Assembly (NCBI GenBank): GCA_021785405.1
Contig: JAJYFF010000012.1
Coordinates: 1-52,553, forward strand
Origin: Pseudomonadota bacterium
GTDB taxonomy: Bacteria > Pseudomonadota > Gammaproteobacteria > Steroidobacterales > Steroidobacteraceae
DNA: 52,553 nt
Direction of reading: 5' to 3'
A model generated the notes under the pieces. That model searched no databases. It saw only the letters and a list, made by a program, of their open reading frames with translations, and was not told the DNA's origin. The position numbers were made by a program, and so were the translations under genes. Of the stretch, positions 8,730 to 15,978 are shown piece after piece (positions within the stretch are counted from its first letter, which is position 1; every line of letters begins with the position of its first letter).

Positions 8730-8755
8730 TATTATGGTACTGTAATACCATATTA
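8730..8755. promoter_or_regulatory. Palindromic operator in front of paaK
   Basis: Inverted repeat with arms TATTATGGTA (8730-8739) and TACCATATTA (8746-8755) around CTGTAA; nine of ten arm positions pair. It covers the -10 box and presumed start of the paaK promoter. A related 21-base sequence sits over the -10 of padB at 2537-2557. TetR- or GntR-type repressors bind sites of this size; which family acts here cannot be told. Confidence 0.55.
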
Positions 8756-8775
8756 GGCCCAGCGAGCGGTGTCAA
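8747..8775 (-). promoter_or_regulatory. Sigma70-like promoter of the paaK-padCD operon
   Basis: On the minus strand: perfect TTGACA (8770-8775), 17-base spacer, TATGGT (8747-8752). Transcription should begin near 8740, leaving a leader of about 90 bases to the paaK ATG. The -10 lies inside the palindrome 8730-8755, consistent with repression. Confidence 0.6.
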
Positions 8776-8813
8776 GCGTACTGGGACGCCGCCGCTCGCC
8801 GGGGCCGGCCGGG

Positions 8814-9344
8814 CTAGGTCGCGGTGACGACCTGGCCGTTGCGGACCGGGAGGGTTTTGCCCGGATCGTGCGCCATCCGGATGCGATGCCGCTGACCGTC
8901 GAGCAGGTAGGTCACCTCGTAGCCGGCGGGTTCGCGGGTGATGTCGTACACCGTCACGCACCGCCGTTCGGTCGTCGTGTAGGTGTTCCCCTGCTGCATC
9001 CGGCGCTCGATCCGGTTGCCGGCATAGCCGCCCGCCGCCGCGCCCGCGACGGTCGCGAGGACCTTGCCGCTGCCGTCGCCGATGCGATTCCCGAGCAAGC
9101 CGCCGACCAGCGCACCGATCCCGGTGCCGGCCAAGCGCTGCTGGTCGCGGGGCGGCGCCACGCGGGTGACCGCCTCGTCGTGACACACTTGCCGCGGCGT
9201 CCGCAGCGTCTTCTGCAACGCGACGACGGCGACGACCTGCGCGCGCTCGGCGTGTGGCCCGAGGTAACGATAACCGGCGACGGCAGCCCCGGCGGTCGCG
9301 ACGACCGCCCCAAACACCGCGCCGACGAGCATCGATTGGTTCAT
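8814..9344 (-). CDS. Glycine-zipper 2TM-domain outer-envelope protein
   Basis: A 176-aa protein of the 17-kDa-antigen/YcfJ type. It has an N-terminal hydrophobic segment (about residues 6-24), then a glycine-zipper region (GTGIGALVGGLLGNRIGDG and VAGAAAGGYAGNRIE, about 73-108) and a small C-terminal domain with a YDVTY-like segment (YEVTYLLDG). Such proteins are envelope-associated and often stress-linked; no biochemical role is known. The ATG at 9344 follows GAGGAGG at eight bases. It stands alone between the cytochrome peroxidase gene and paaK. An AT-rich TAAAAT (minus strand, 9368-9373) could be its -10 box, without a clear -35. Confidence 0.78.
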   Translation of the reverse strand: MNQSMLVGAVFGAVVATAGAAVAGYRYLGPHAERAQVVAVVALQKTLRTPRQVCHDEAVTRVAPPRDQQRLAGTGIGALVGGLLGNRIGDGSGKVLATVAGAAAGGYAGNRIERRMQQGNTYTTTERRCVTVYDITREPAGYEVTYLLDGQRHRIRMAHDPGKTLPVRNGQVVTAT

Positions 9345-9382
9345 GGCTCGTACCTCCTCGGAGCGATATTTTATTCGCGGGT

Positions 9383-9416
9383 TGTCGGCGCGCAGCACCG
9401 TCGCCGCGCGCCGACA
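9383..9416. terminator. Stem-loop after the cytochrome peroxidase gene
   Basis: Perfect 11-base arms TGTCGGCGCGC (9383-9393) and GCGCGCCGACA (9406-9416) with a 12-base loop, 35 bases past the stop of the peroxidase gene and upstream of the glycine-zipper gene. No U tract follows, so it may be a Rho-assisted stop or RNA 3'-end protector rather than a classical terminator. Confidence 0.4.
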
Positions 9417-9450
9417 GGCGCTGCGTTGCACCGCGGCCGATGACCGCGGA

Positions 9451-10524
9451 TCACTGCAACAGTCGGCCCGGCGTCGGCGGCAAGCGGGGCATCGTTTGCG
9501 TCGGGAACGGTCCCGTCAGCGAGTCGAGAAAGGCGACGATGTCGTCCACGTCCGCTTCGTCGAGGGTGCGGTTCAGCTGCGTGCTCGCCATCACCCGCAC
9601 CGCGTCGTGCAGGGTCTTGACCGAGCCGTTGTGCATGTACGGCGCCGTGTAGACGAGGTTGCGCAGCGTGGGCACCTCCCACAGGTTCCGGTCGCTGTTG
9701 CGGTGCGTAACCTCGTAGCGGCCGCTGTCCGCGGTCAAATGATCGACCTTCACGTACGGGCTGCCGGGATATACCGGGAACTTCATCAGGAACGGGGTTC
9801 CGGTCGGCAGCTTCGGACCGCTGAAATTCGGCCCCTGATGACAGGACGTGCAGCCGACCTTCGCGAAGGTCTGCATGCCGCGGATCTGCTGTGCGGTGAG
9901 CGCGCCATGATCACCCTCCACGTACCGATCGTAGGCGCTGCCCGGCGTGATCAAGGTGCGCTCATAGGCGGCGATCGCCTTGGCCGCGTTGTCCATCGTG
10001 ACCACGTCGCCGGGACCGAATGCCGCGGCGAACAACGGCCGATAGCCCGGAATCTCGCGGATCCGTTGCACGGTCTCGGTCAGCGTGGGCATCCCCATCT
10101 CGATCGGATTGACCGGCGGACCCTTCGCCTGTTCCTCGAGCGTCGGCGCGCGTCCGTCCCAGAACTGGGCGGACTTGAACGCCGCGTTCCACACCGTCGG
10201 TGCGTTCCGCCCGCCTTGCTGCCCGTGCACGCCGATCGACGTCGGGCGATGGTCGTCCCCGCCCTCCATCACGTTGTGGCAGGAAAAGCAGGAGACGGTC
10301 CCGGTCGACGAGAATCGCGTGTCGAAGAACAGGGCCTTGCCGAGCGCGACCTTCGCGGGGGTCGTCGGATTGTCCGCCGGCGCCGGGGCGACACTCGGCA
10401 GCGCCTGCCACTGCTGCGCCTGCGCACCAACGCCGAGCCCGAGCGCGAGCACCGCGAGCGCGAGCCGCGCTCCCAACGACGCCGGCCGCGCCGGCTGCGA
10501 AATCCACTGCGAGGAGAACCTCAT
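9451..10524 (-). CDS. Di-heme cytochrome c peroxidase family protein
   Basis: A 357-aa periplasmic protein with a signal peptide cleaved after AQA (about residue 37). Two c-type heme sites are seen: Cys79-x2-Cys82-His83 (CFSCH) and Cys225-x2-Cys228-His229 (CTSCH). The segments FWDGRAPTLEEQ and APYMHNGSVKTLHDAV are hallmarks of the CcpA/MauG family, which reduces hydrogen peroxide with electrons from small cytochromes or modifies partner proteins. The ATG at 10524 follows GGAGG at eight bases; reading can continue upstream but without a signal peptide. It lies downstream of the thioredoxin-like gene, with 149 bases between. Confidence 0.88.
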   Translation of the reverse strand: MRFSSQWISQPARPASLGARLALAVLALGLGVGAQAQQWQALPSVAPAPADNPTTPAKVALGKALFFDTRFSSTGTVSCFSCHNVMEGGDDHRPTSIGVHGQQGGRNAPTVWNAAFKSAQFWDGRAPTLEEQAKGPPVNPIEMGMPTLTETVQRIREIPGYRPLFAAAFGPGDVVTMDNAAKAIAAYERTLITPGSAYDRYVEGDHGALTAQQIRGMQTFAKVGCTSCHQGPNFSGPKLPTGTPFLMKFPVYPGSPYVKVDHLTADSGRYEVTHRNSDRNLWEVPTLRNLVYTAPYMHNGSVKTLHDAVRVMASTQLNRTLDEADVDDIVAFLDSLTGPFPTQTMPRLPPTPGRLLQ

Positions 10525-10673
10525 GGCACGAACCTCCGTATCCTGGAGATGTCCCTTGGCGCCGCGTCGTCCCGGGCGGCGTGCCGTGATTATCGTGTGC
10601 GCACCCACTCGAGCGCTCAATGCGTGAAGGTACCTAGAGGCGCCGCTCGCGCGATCGGCGCCGGCGGGCGCTT

Positions 10674-11540
10674 TCAGCGATTCAGCAGGGCCGACAAGCG
10701 GCGGCGGTAGGCGGACACCAGTGGCGCGTCGGCCGCGGCGAGTTCGAATACCGACAGCATCAGGCGGCGCGCACCGTCTTCGCCGAACCGGCGATCGCGG
10801 GCGATGATCTCGAGCAGTTGCTCGAGCGCCTCCGGATAGGCGCGCTCGGCCACGAGACGCTGCGCGAGCGCGTATTTCGCCGCAAGATCGCCGGGCTGCG
10901 CGGCGACGCGCGCGCGCAGGACGTCGAGCGGCGCCGCGTCCGCGGCCGCGCGCAGCGCCTCGAGCCGCACCCCGAGCGCGCGATGCCGGTCCTCGCCGCG
11001 ATCCGCGGGGCCGAGCGGTTCGAGGATCGCCGCCGCCTCGGCGAGCCGATCGGCGTCGACCGGCGGCATGCCGTCGAGCAGCACCTCCGCCAGATCGAGC
11101 CGCGCCGCCGCAAGCGCCGGTTGCAGCGCGATCGCCGCGCGCCAGGCGTCGATCGCGGCGGGCCGGTCGCCCGCGTCGAGCAGTGCGCGCGCCCGGCGCC
11201 GTTCGCGCTCGGCGGGGCCCGGGATCGCCCGGTCGATGAACGCCCGCAGTGGTCCTTCCGGCAATGCCCCCACGAACGAATCGCTCGGCTCCCCGTCGAC
11301 GAACGCGATCACGAACGGAATGCTGCGTACCCGATAGCGCTCGGAGAGCCCGGGATTCGCGTCGGAATCGACCTTCACGAGCCGGAACCGCCCGCCGTAT
11401 TCTCCTTCCAGCCGTTCGAGGAGCGGCCCGAGCGCCCGACAGGGTGCGCACCACGGCGCCCAGAAATCGACCAGCACGGGCTGCGAGCGCGAGGCCTCGA
11501 CGACGTCGCGTTCGAACGAGGATTCGTCGGATTCGATCAT
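10674..11540 (-). CDS. YbbN/CnoX-type thioredoxin with TPR-like tail
   Basis: A 288-aa protein. Residues 1-110 form a thioredoxin domain with FWAPWCAPCRALGP (active-site Cys pair near 34-37). The rest is helical TPR-like repeats rich in Ala and Leu. This is the architecture of YbbN (CnoX), a cytosolic holdase that protects proteins from hypochlorite and hands them to chaperones. Unlike E. coli YbbN, which has lost one Cys, both active-site cysteines are present, so redox activity is likely. The start at 11540 has no strong ribosome site but gives the usual N-terminus. Divergent from the DUF2905 gene with 130 bases between, in which I see no clear promoter. Confidence 0.85.
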   Translation of the reverse strand: MIESDESSFERDVVEASRSQPVLVDFWAPWCAPCRALGPLLERLEGEYGGRFRLVKVDSDANPGLSERYRVRSIPFVIAFVDGEPSDSFVGALPEGPLRAFIDRAIPGPAERERRRARALLDAGDRPAAIDAWRAAIALQPALAAARLDLAEVLLDGMPPVDADRLAEAAAILEPLGPADRGEDRHRALGVRLEALRAAADAAPLDVLRARVAAQPGDLAAKYALAQRLVAERAYPEALEQLLEIIARDRRFGEDGARRLMLSVFELAAADAPLVSAYRRRLSALLNR

Positions 11541-11670
11541 GGCCAGGTGGACTTCGGGTCGCGTTCGCTTCGATCGCGCGGGTGGTGCGCGCACGGCTTG
11601 CCTTTCGGCGGCGGCAATGCTGACATGCGTTCGCGCCGCGGTGCAAGTCACCCCCGCCCAGGAGGATCGG

Positions 11671-11871
11671 TTGCGAAGGCTCCTCGTCGTCATCGGCCTC
11701 GTCTCGCTCGCGCTCGGCCTCGCTTGGCCCTGGGTGCGGCGGCTGCGCCTCGGAAGGCTCCCGGGCGACCTCGTGATCCAGCGTCCGCACCTCACGTTCT
11801 ACTTCCCGATCACGACGTCGATCTTGCTGTCGATACTGCTGTCGGCGATCATCTGGTGGCTGCGGCGATGA
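11671..11871 (+). CDS. DUF2905 family small membrane protein
   Basis: A 66-aa protein with two transmembrane helices flanking a conserved loop LGRLPGDLVIQ and a FYFPITTSILLSILLS segment; this is the DUF2905 pattern and usual length. Its function is unknown. It starts with TTG at 11671, chosen because AGGAGG (11660-11665) is five bases upstream and because the family begins at this point; in-frame ATG codons further up lack such a site and would add non-conserved residues. Its stop is close to the start of the ChrR-like gene, and together with the acyl-CoA ligase they form a plus-strand operon. Confidence 0.82.
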   Translation: MRRLLVVIGLVSLALGLAWPWVRRLRLGRLPGDLVIQRPHLTFYFPITTSILLSILLSAIIWWLRR

Positions 11872-11882
11872 TCGGAGGCACG

Positions 11883-12560
11883 ATGCGGCTGCACGCGGAT
11901 CTCGGCTTGCCCGCGATCGTCGACGGCGGCGCGCTCGACTGGGTGCGCTCACCGATGCCCGGCGTCGAACGGCGGATGCTCGAGCGCGATGGCGACGAGG
12001 TCGCCCGCGCGACGTCCCTGGTGCGCTACGCGCGCGGCTCCGCGTTCTCGCCGCACGTGCACGGGGCCGGCGAGGAATTCCTGGTCCTCGACGGCGTCTT
12101 CTCCGATGAGACCGGCGACTTTCCGGCGGGCTTCTACGTGCGCAATCCGCCCGGATCGCGCCACGCGCCGGCGAGCGCGACCGGCACGGTGATCTTCGTG
12201 AAGCTGAGGCAGATGCCCCCGGAGGAGACGCAGCCGCTGCGGCTCGACACGCGGGATGCCGCCCTCTGGAAGAGCGATGGGCCCGGCGTCGAACGGGCGA
12301 CGCTGTTCGACGCGCCGTGGGAGCGCGTCGAGATGCTGCGGCTCGCGCGCGGACACCGTCTCCTGCGCGAGCGCTGGCCGGGCGGCGTCGAGTGGTTCGT
12401 CGTCGAGGGCTCGATCGAAGTCGACGGTGACGTGCACGAGACGGGGGCGTGGTTGCGATTCCCGCCCGGCGCGACGGTCGCGATCCGCGCTCCCGAGCGC
12501 GCGCTCTTGTATTGCAAGAGCGGGCACCTGGCGCGAGGCACGCGATCCGCGACCACATGA
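11883..12560 (+). CDS. ChrR-like bicupin protein
   Basis: A 225-aa protein built of two cupin halves. The first (about residues 1-110) has the ChrR C-terminal cupin signature HVHGAGEEFLVLDGVF and YVRNPPGSRHAP, with the metal-binding His and Glu residues present. The second half (about 125-220) resembles a cupin but has lost the His pair (WPGGVEWFVVEG). ChrR proteins are zinc-dependent anti-sigma factors; this one lacks the N-terminal anti-sigma helical domain and has no sigma-factor neighbour, so a sensing or enzymatic role is more likely. The ATG at 11883 follows GGAGG; an ATG at 11868 overlapping the preceding stop is possible. Its end overlaps the ligase start (ATGA). Confidence 0.72.
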   Translation: MRLHADLGLPAIVDGGALDWVRSPMPGVERRMLERDGDEVARATSLVRYARGSAFSPHVHGAGEEFLVLDGVFSDETGDFPAGFYVRNPPGSRHAPASATGTVIFVKLRQMPPEETQPLRLDTRDAALWKSDGPGVERATLFDAPWERVEMLRLARGHRLLRERWPGGVEWFVVEGSIEVDGDVHETGAWLRFPPGATVAIRAPERALLYCKSGHLARGTRSATT

Positions 12561-14272
12561 GCGCGCGGCCGTTCCCCTGGGAAGCCGCTTACCCGTCGAC
12601 GCTCCGGTGGGATCTGCCGGACGCGCCAACGAGCGTGCCGGCGCTGCTGGACGCGGCGGTCGCGCGCGGCCCCGACCAGGTGGCGATCGACTTTCTCGGC
12701 CGATCGATCACCTACCGTGAATTGGACGTCCGGGCGGGCGCGGCGGCCGCGGGACTCGCCGCGCTCGGCGTGCGCCCCGGCGTGTCGGTCGGGCTCTATC
12801 TACCGAACACGCCGTTCCATCCGATCGCGTTCTTCGGGACGCTGCGCGCCGGTGGTCGCATCGCGCACCTGAGTCCGCTCGACCCGCCGCGCCGACTGCG
12901 GTTCAAGCTCGAGGACAGCGAGACCCGGATCCTGGTCGCGAGCGACGACCCGGAGCCGCTCGACCGGGCGGCGGGATTGCTCGCGGCAGGCGTGATCGAT
13001 CGGTTGATCGTCGCCGAGTCGCGGGACTTCGACCCGCGCGCCCGCCCGGCGCCGCTCCCGGCCGGCGCGATCCCGTTCTCGCGCCTCGGCGAGGGCGCGC
13101 CGCCCGTGAGCGCGCGATCGATCGATCCCGGCGCGCTCGCGTTGCTGCAATACACCGGTGGAACGACGGGTCTGCCGAAGGGCGCGATGCTGACGCACGC
13201 GAACCTGACCGCGGCGGTGGCGGCCTATCGCACGTGGTTCATCGGCACCGGCACGCCGATGGGACCCGGCGATCGATTGATCTGCGCGCTGCCGCTGTTT
13301 CACATCTACGCGCTGACGACGATCCTGCTGCTCGGTCTGGATCGGGGCGCGACGGTGCTGTTGCGGCCGCGTTTCGACGTCGACGCGACGCTACGCGACA
13401 TCGAGATCGCGCGCGCGACGTTCTTCGCCGGGGTGCCGACGATGTGGGGCGCGATCGCGAATCACCCGACGATCGAACAGCGCGATCTATCCTCGCTGCG
13501 CGTGCTGAGTTCCGGGGGCGCGCCGCTGCCGACCGAGATCGTCACGGCGATCCATCGGCGCACCGGCCGCCAGCTCGGTGCCGGCTGGGGCATGACCGAG
13601 ACCGCGCCCGCCGGCACGCGCATGCTACCGGATCAAGCGCACGCGCCCGGACTGATCGGCGTGCCGCTGCCCGGCGTCGAGATGCAGATCGTCGCGCTCG
13701 AGGATCCGCGCCGCGTGCTGGGCGCTCGCGAGATCGGCGAGATCCGCGTCCGCGGCCTGAACGTCGCCAGCGGTTACTGGCGCCGGCCGGCGCAGAGCGC
13801 CGCGAGCCACGTCGATGGCTTCCTGCTCACCGGCGACGTCGGCTATCGGGACGAGCAAGGCTCGTTCTACCTCGTCGACCGCAAGGACGACATGATCATC
13901 TCCGGTGGATTCAACGTCTATCCGACGATGATCGAGCAGGCGATCTACGAGCACCCCGCGGTCGCCGAGGCGCTGGTGATCGGGATCCCCGACGACTATC
14001 GCGGCCAATCCGCGAAAGCCTTCGTGACGCTGCGTGCGGGCGCGCCGCCGCTCACGCTCGAGGCGCTGCGCGATTTCCTGAGCGACAAGCTCGGCCGTCA
14101 CGAATTGCCGAACGCGCTCGAGATTCGGACCACGTTACCGAAGACCGCGGTCGGCAAGCTGTGGCGGCGCGGGCTGATCGCGGACTCGGCCGAGGACGCC
14201 GACCCACCCACCGCCGCCGATCCTCAGAACACGTCGGAACCGAACACGCGCACGCCGGGCGCGCCCGAATAG
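12557..14272 (+). CDS. AMP-dependent acyl-CoA ligase (long-chain/dicarboxylate type)
   Basis: A 571-aa adenylate-forming enzyme that would activate a carboxylic acid to its CoA thioester. Motifs seen: YTGGTTGLPKGAMLTHANL near residue 198, GWGMTETAPAGT near 347, TGDVGYRDEQG near 428, DRKDDMIISGGFNVYP near 442 and PKTAVGKLWRR near 530 with the catalytic Lys. The N-terminus (FPWEAAYPSTLRWDLP) is like PimA-type dicarboxylate and long-chain acyl-CoA ligases; the true substrate cannot be read from sequence. The start at 12557 overlaps the ChrR-like stop as ATGA, implying translational coupling. Its 3' end overlaps the convergent phosphoesterase gene by 49 bases. Confidence 0.87.
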   Translation: MSARPFPWEAAYPSTLRWDLPDAPTSVPALLDAAVARGPDQVAIDFLGRSITYRELDVRAGAAAAGLAALGVRPGVSVGLYLPNTPFHPIAFFGTLRAGGRIAHLSPLDPPRRLRFKLEDSETRILVASDDPEPLDRAAGLLAAGVIDRLIVAESRDFDPRARPAPLPAGAIPFSRLGEGAPPVSARSIDPGALALLQYTGGTTGLPKGAMLTHANLTAAVAAYRTWFIGTGTPMGPGDRLICALPLFHIYALTTILLLGLDRGATVLLRPRFDVDATLRDIEIARATFFAGVPTMWGAIANHPTIEQRDLSSLRVLSSGGAPLPTEIVTAIHRRTGRQLGAGWGMTETAPAGTRMLPDQAHAPGLIGVPLPGVEMQIVALEDPRRVLGAREIGEIRVRGLNVASGYWRRPAQSAASHVDGFLLTGDVGYRDEQGSFYLVDRKDDMIISGGFNVYPTMIEQAIYEHPAVAEALVIGIPDDYRGQSAKAFVTLRAGAPPLTLEALRDFLSDKLGRHELPNALEIRTTLPKTAVGKLWRRGLIADSAEDADPPTAADPQNTSEPNTRTPGAPE

Positions 14273-15327
14273 CCGAGCGCCGGCAGGCCGAAATACCCCT
14301 CGACGCTGCGCAGCAACGCATAGTGATCGTACGGCTTCGCGGACACCGTGCCGGGGTGAATGAACGGGGAGAGCAGGACCGCGCCGACGCGCCCGCCGCC
14401 GGGGCCGAATTGACCCGGCTCGGGCCCGCCGGGCAAACGGCGCTCGCCGCAGCACGCATTGCCGCTCGCCCCTTCGTCGAACGTGATCACCAGCAGGCCG
14501 TCCTTGCGGAAGGCCGCCGAGCCGGTGATCCGCGGCACCCACGCCTTCAGGAAGCGGTCGATCGCCTGCAGCCCGCCCGGTTTGCCGTCCGCGCACTGCG
14601 CATTGTGGCCATCGTGGCAGAGATTCGGCGTGATGAACGCGAAATTCGGCGTCGTCGCGACGCTGCGCAAGTCCTCGCGCAAGCGATCGAGATTGACGAC
14701 GTGCGCGTCGCAACGCGCGGCGTCGTCGAGGATCGAATGGAAATACACGAACGGATCGTGCTTCGCGGCGTACTCGTCGGTCCGCGCCGCGGTCTCGGTC
14801 GGATCCTGGGTGCCGAGCACGGCATGGCCGCAGGTCGCGCGTTCGCGCGCCGGATCGCGTCCCATGTCCTCCATGTAACCCTTCCAGCGGAACCCCGCCG
14901 CCTCGAGCTCGTCCGCGATCGTCTTGACGCTCGCCGGATAGACGCAGCCCTGCCCCGGCAATTGTCCATAGGCGCCGACCGGACCGGTCGCGACGAAGTC
15001 CCGATAGATCGGACAATCCTGCTGCGTATCGGGGTTCGGCGCCTGGCCGCTCACCATCGCGATGTAGTTGTCGAGACTGAAGTGCCCGACGCCATAGTAA
15101 TGCGTGAGCAGTGCGCCGCGACGAGGCAGCGTGCGGGACAGGTACGGAGCCGGCGAACCGGGCCCGAACGTCGTCTGAAACGGCTCGTTCTCGAGCACGA
15201 TCACGAAGACGTGGCGGATCGGCGGCGTCGCGCCGTGCGCGGGCACCGCGGGCGCAGCGACTGCCGCGCTCGACGACAGGGACATCCACCCGCAAAGCAA
15301 GGCGGCGAGGCACAGCGGCAACTTCAT
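14224..15327 (-). CDS. Secreted phosphoesterase (acid phosphatase / phospholipase C superfamily)
   Basis: A 367-aa exported protein with a signal peptide (about residues 1-24). The mature part begins with HVFVIVLENEPFQTTFG, the N-terminal motif of the PF04185 phosphoesterase family (phospholipase C, AcpA-type acid phosphatases). Further family features are HYYGVGHFSLDNYIAMVSGQ, ITFDEG near residue 284 and HYALLRSVEGYFGLP near the end. It would hydrolyse phosphate esters in the periplasm; the substrate is unknown. The ATG at 15327 follows GGGGG at seven bases. It lies between the convergent acyl-CoA ligase gene and the Lrp-type regulator gene. Confidence 0.85.
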   Translation of the reverse strand: MKLPLCLAALLCGWMSLSSSAAVAAPAVPAHGATPPIRHVFVIVLENEPFQTTFGPGSPAPYLSRTLPRRGALLTHYYGVGHFSLDNYIAMVSGQAPNPDTQQDCPIYRDFVATGPVGAYGQLPGQGCVYPASVKTIADELEAAGFRWKGYMEDMGRDPARERATCGHAVLGTQDPTETAARTDEYAAKHDPFVYFHSILDDAARCDAHVVNLDRLREDLRSVATTPNFAFITPNLCHDGHNAQCADGKPGGLQAIDRFLKAWVPRITGSAAFRKDGLLVITFDEGASGNACCGERRLPGGPEPGQFGPGGGRVGAVLLSPFIHPGTVSAKPYDHYALLRSVEGYFGLPALGYSGAPGVRVFGSDVF

Positions 15328-15420
15328 CGACGAACCCCCGAAATCGCTCGAACGGGCGCCAAGACTAGCAAACCCGGATGACGAACGGTTGACGGCGCCG
15401 CCGCCGCGGCCGTGCCACCG

Positions 15421-15849
15421 TCAGCGGTCGAACTTCGTCGACAGGATGATCGAGGAGATCGTCCGTTCGACGCCGGTGATCGCCCCGATGCGGTCGATCA
15501 CTTCGTCCATTTCCGCGACGCTCGCGGTCGCGGCGACGGCGATCAAGTCGAGTTCGCCGCTGACCGAATGCAGCACCCGGACGGCCTTGATCCGACGCAA
15601 TTCGGCGATCACGCCGCGCGCCTCCTTGGGGCCGACCTTGACCGAGACGTGCGCGCGCACGGCGCCCTGCGCATGCTCGGGTGCGATGTTCACGGTGTAG
15701 CCCCGGATCACGCCCTGGCGTTCGAGGCGGCGCAAGCGGCTCTGCACGCTGGTGCGCGATCGCCCGACCGCACGCGCGAGCGCGGCGATCGACGCGCGAC
15801 CGTCCTCGCGCAGCGCGGCGAGCAGCTGGTCATCGATCGGATCCGGCAT
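15421..15849 (-). CDS. Lrp/AsnC family transcriptional regulator
   Basis: A 142-aa regulator. An N-terminal winged helix-turn-helix (about residues 4-52; SIAALARAVGRSRTSVQSRLRRLERQG in part) is followed by a RAM ligand-binding domain (about 65-138). Proteins of this size bind an amino acid and control genes for its uptake or breakdown. It is divergent from the saccharopine dehydrogenase-like gene, so lysine or a related amino acid is a reasonable effector. An inverted repeat at 15862-15880, 13 bases before the start codon, is a candidate site for its own regulation. Confidence 0.88.
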   Translation of the reverse strand: MPDPIDDQLLAALREDGRASIAALARAVGRSRTSVQSRLRRLERQGVIRGYTVNIAPEHAQGAVRAHVSVKVGPKEARGVIAELRRIKAVRVLHSVSGELDLIAVAATASVAEMDEVIDRIGAITGVERTISSIILSTKFDR

Positions 15850-15861
15850 TTCGACGAGCTG

Positions 15862-15880
15862 ATTAGTTGAACCGACTAAT
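15862..15880. promoter_or_regulatory. Inverted repeat, candidate Lrp-type operator
   Basis: Perfect six-base arms ATTAGT (15862-15867) and ACTAAT (15875-15880) around TGAACCG, in the 129-base space between the divergent regulator and dehydrogenase genes. AT-rich palindromes of this size are typical Lrp/AsnC targets. Binding is inferred from position. Confidence 0.45.
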
Positions 15881-15978
15881 ATCCTACGTCATTTTGGCGC
15901 ATTCGACGATACCCATCGACCACGCGCTGGCGAAGAATAGCGGCTCTTGGCGCAGCGAATTCCGTTTCCGGAGGCAAC

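Noticed and set aside
12449-12556. Earlier start for the acyl-CoA ligase
   Set aside because: The added residues overlap the ChrR-like gene and are not conserved; the ATG at 12557 overlaps the preceding stop in the usual way.
13234-15381. 715-codon plus-strand open frame across the acyl-CoA ligase and phosphoesterase genes
   Set aside because: Frame-shifted and antisense reading of two well-supported genes.
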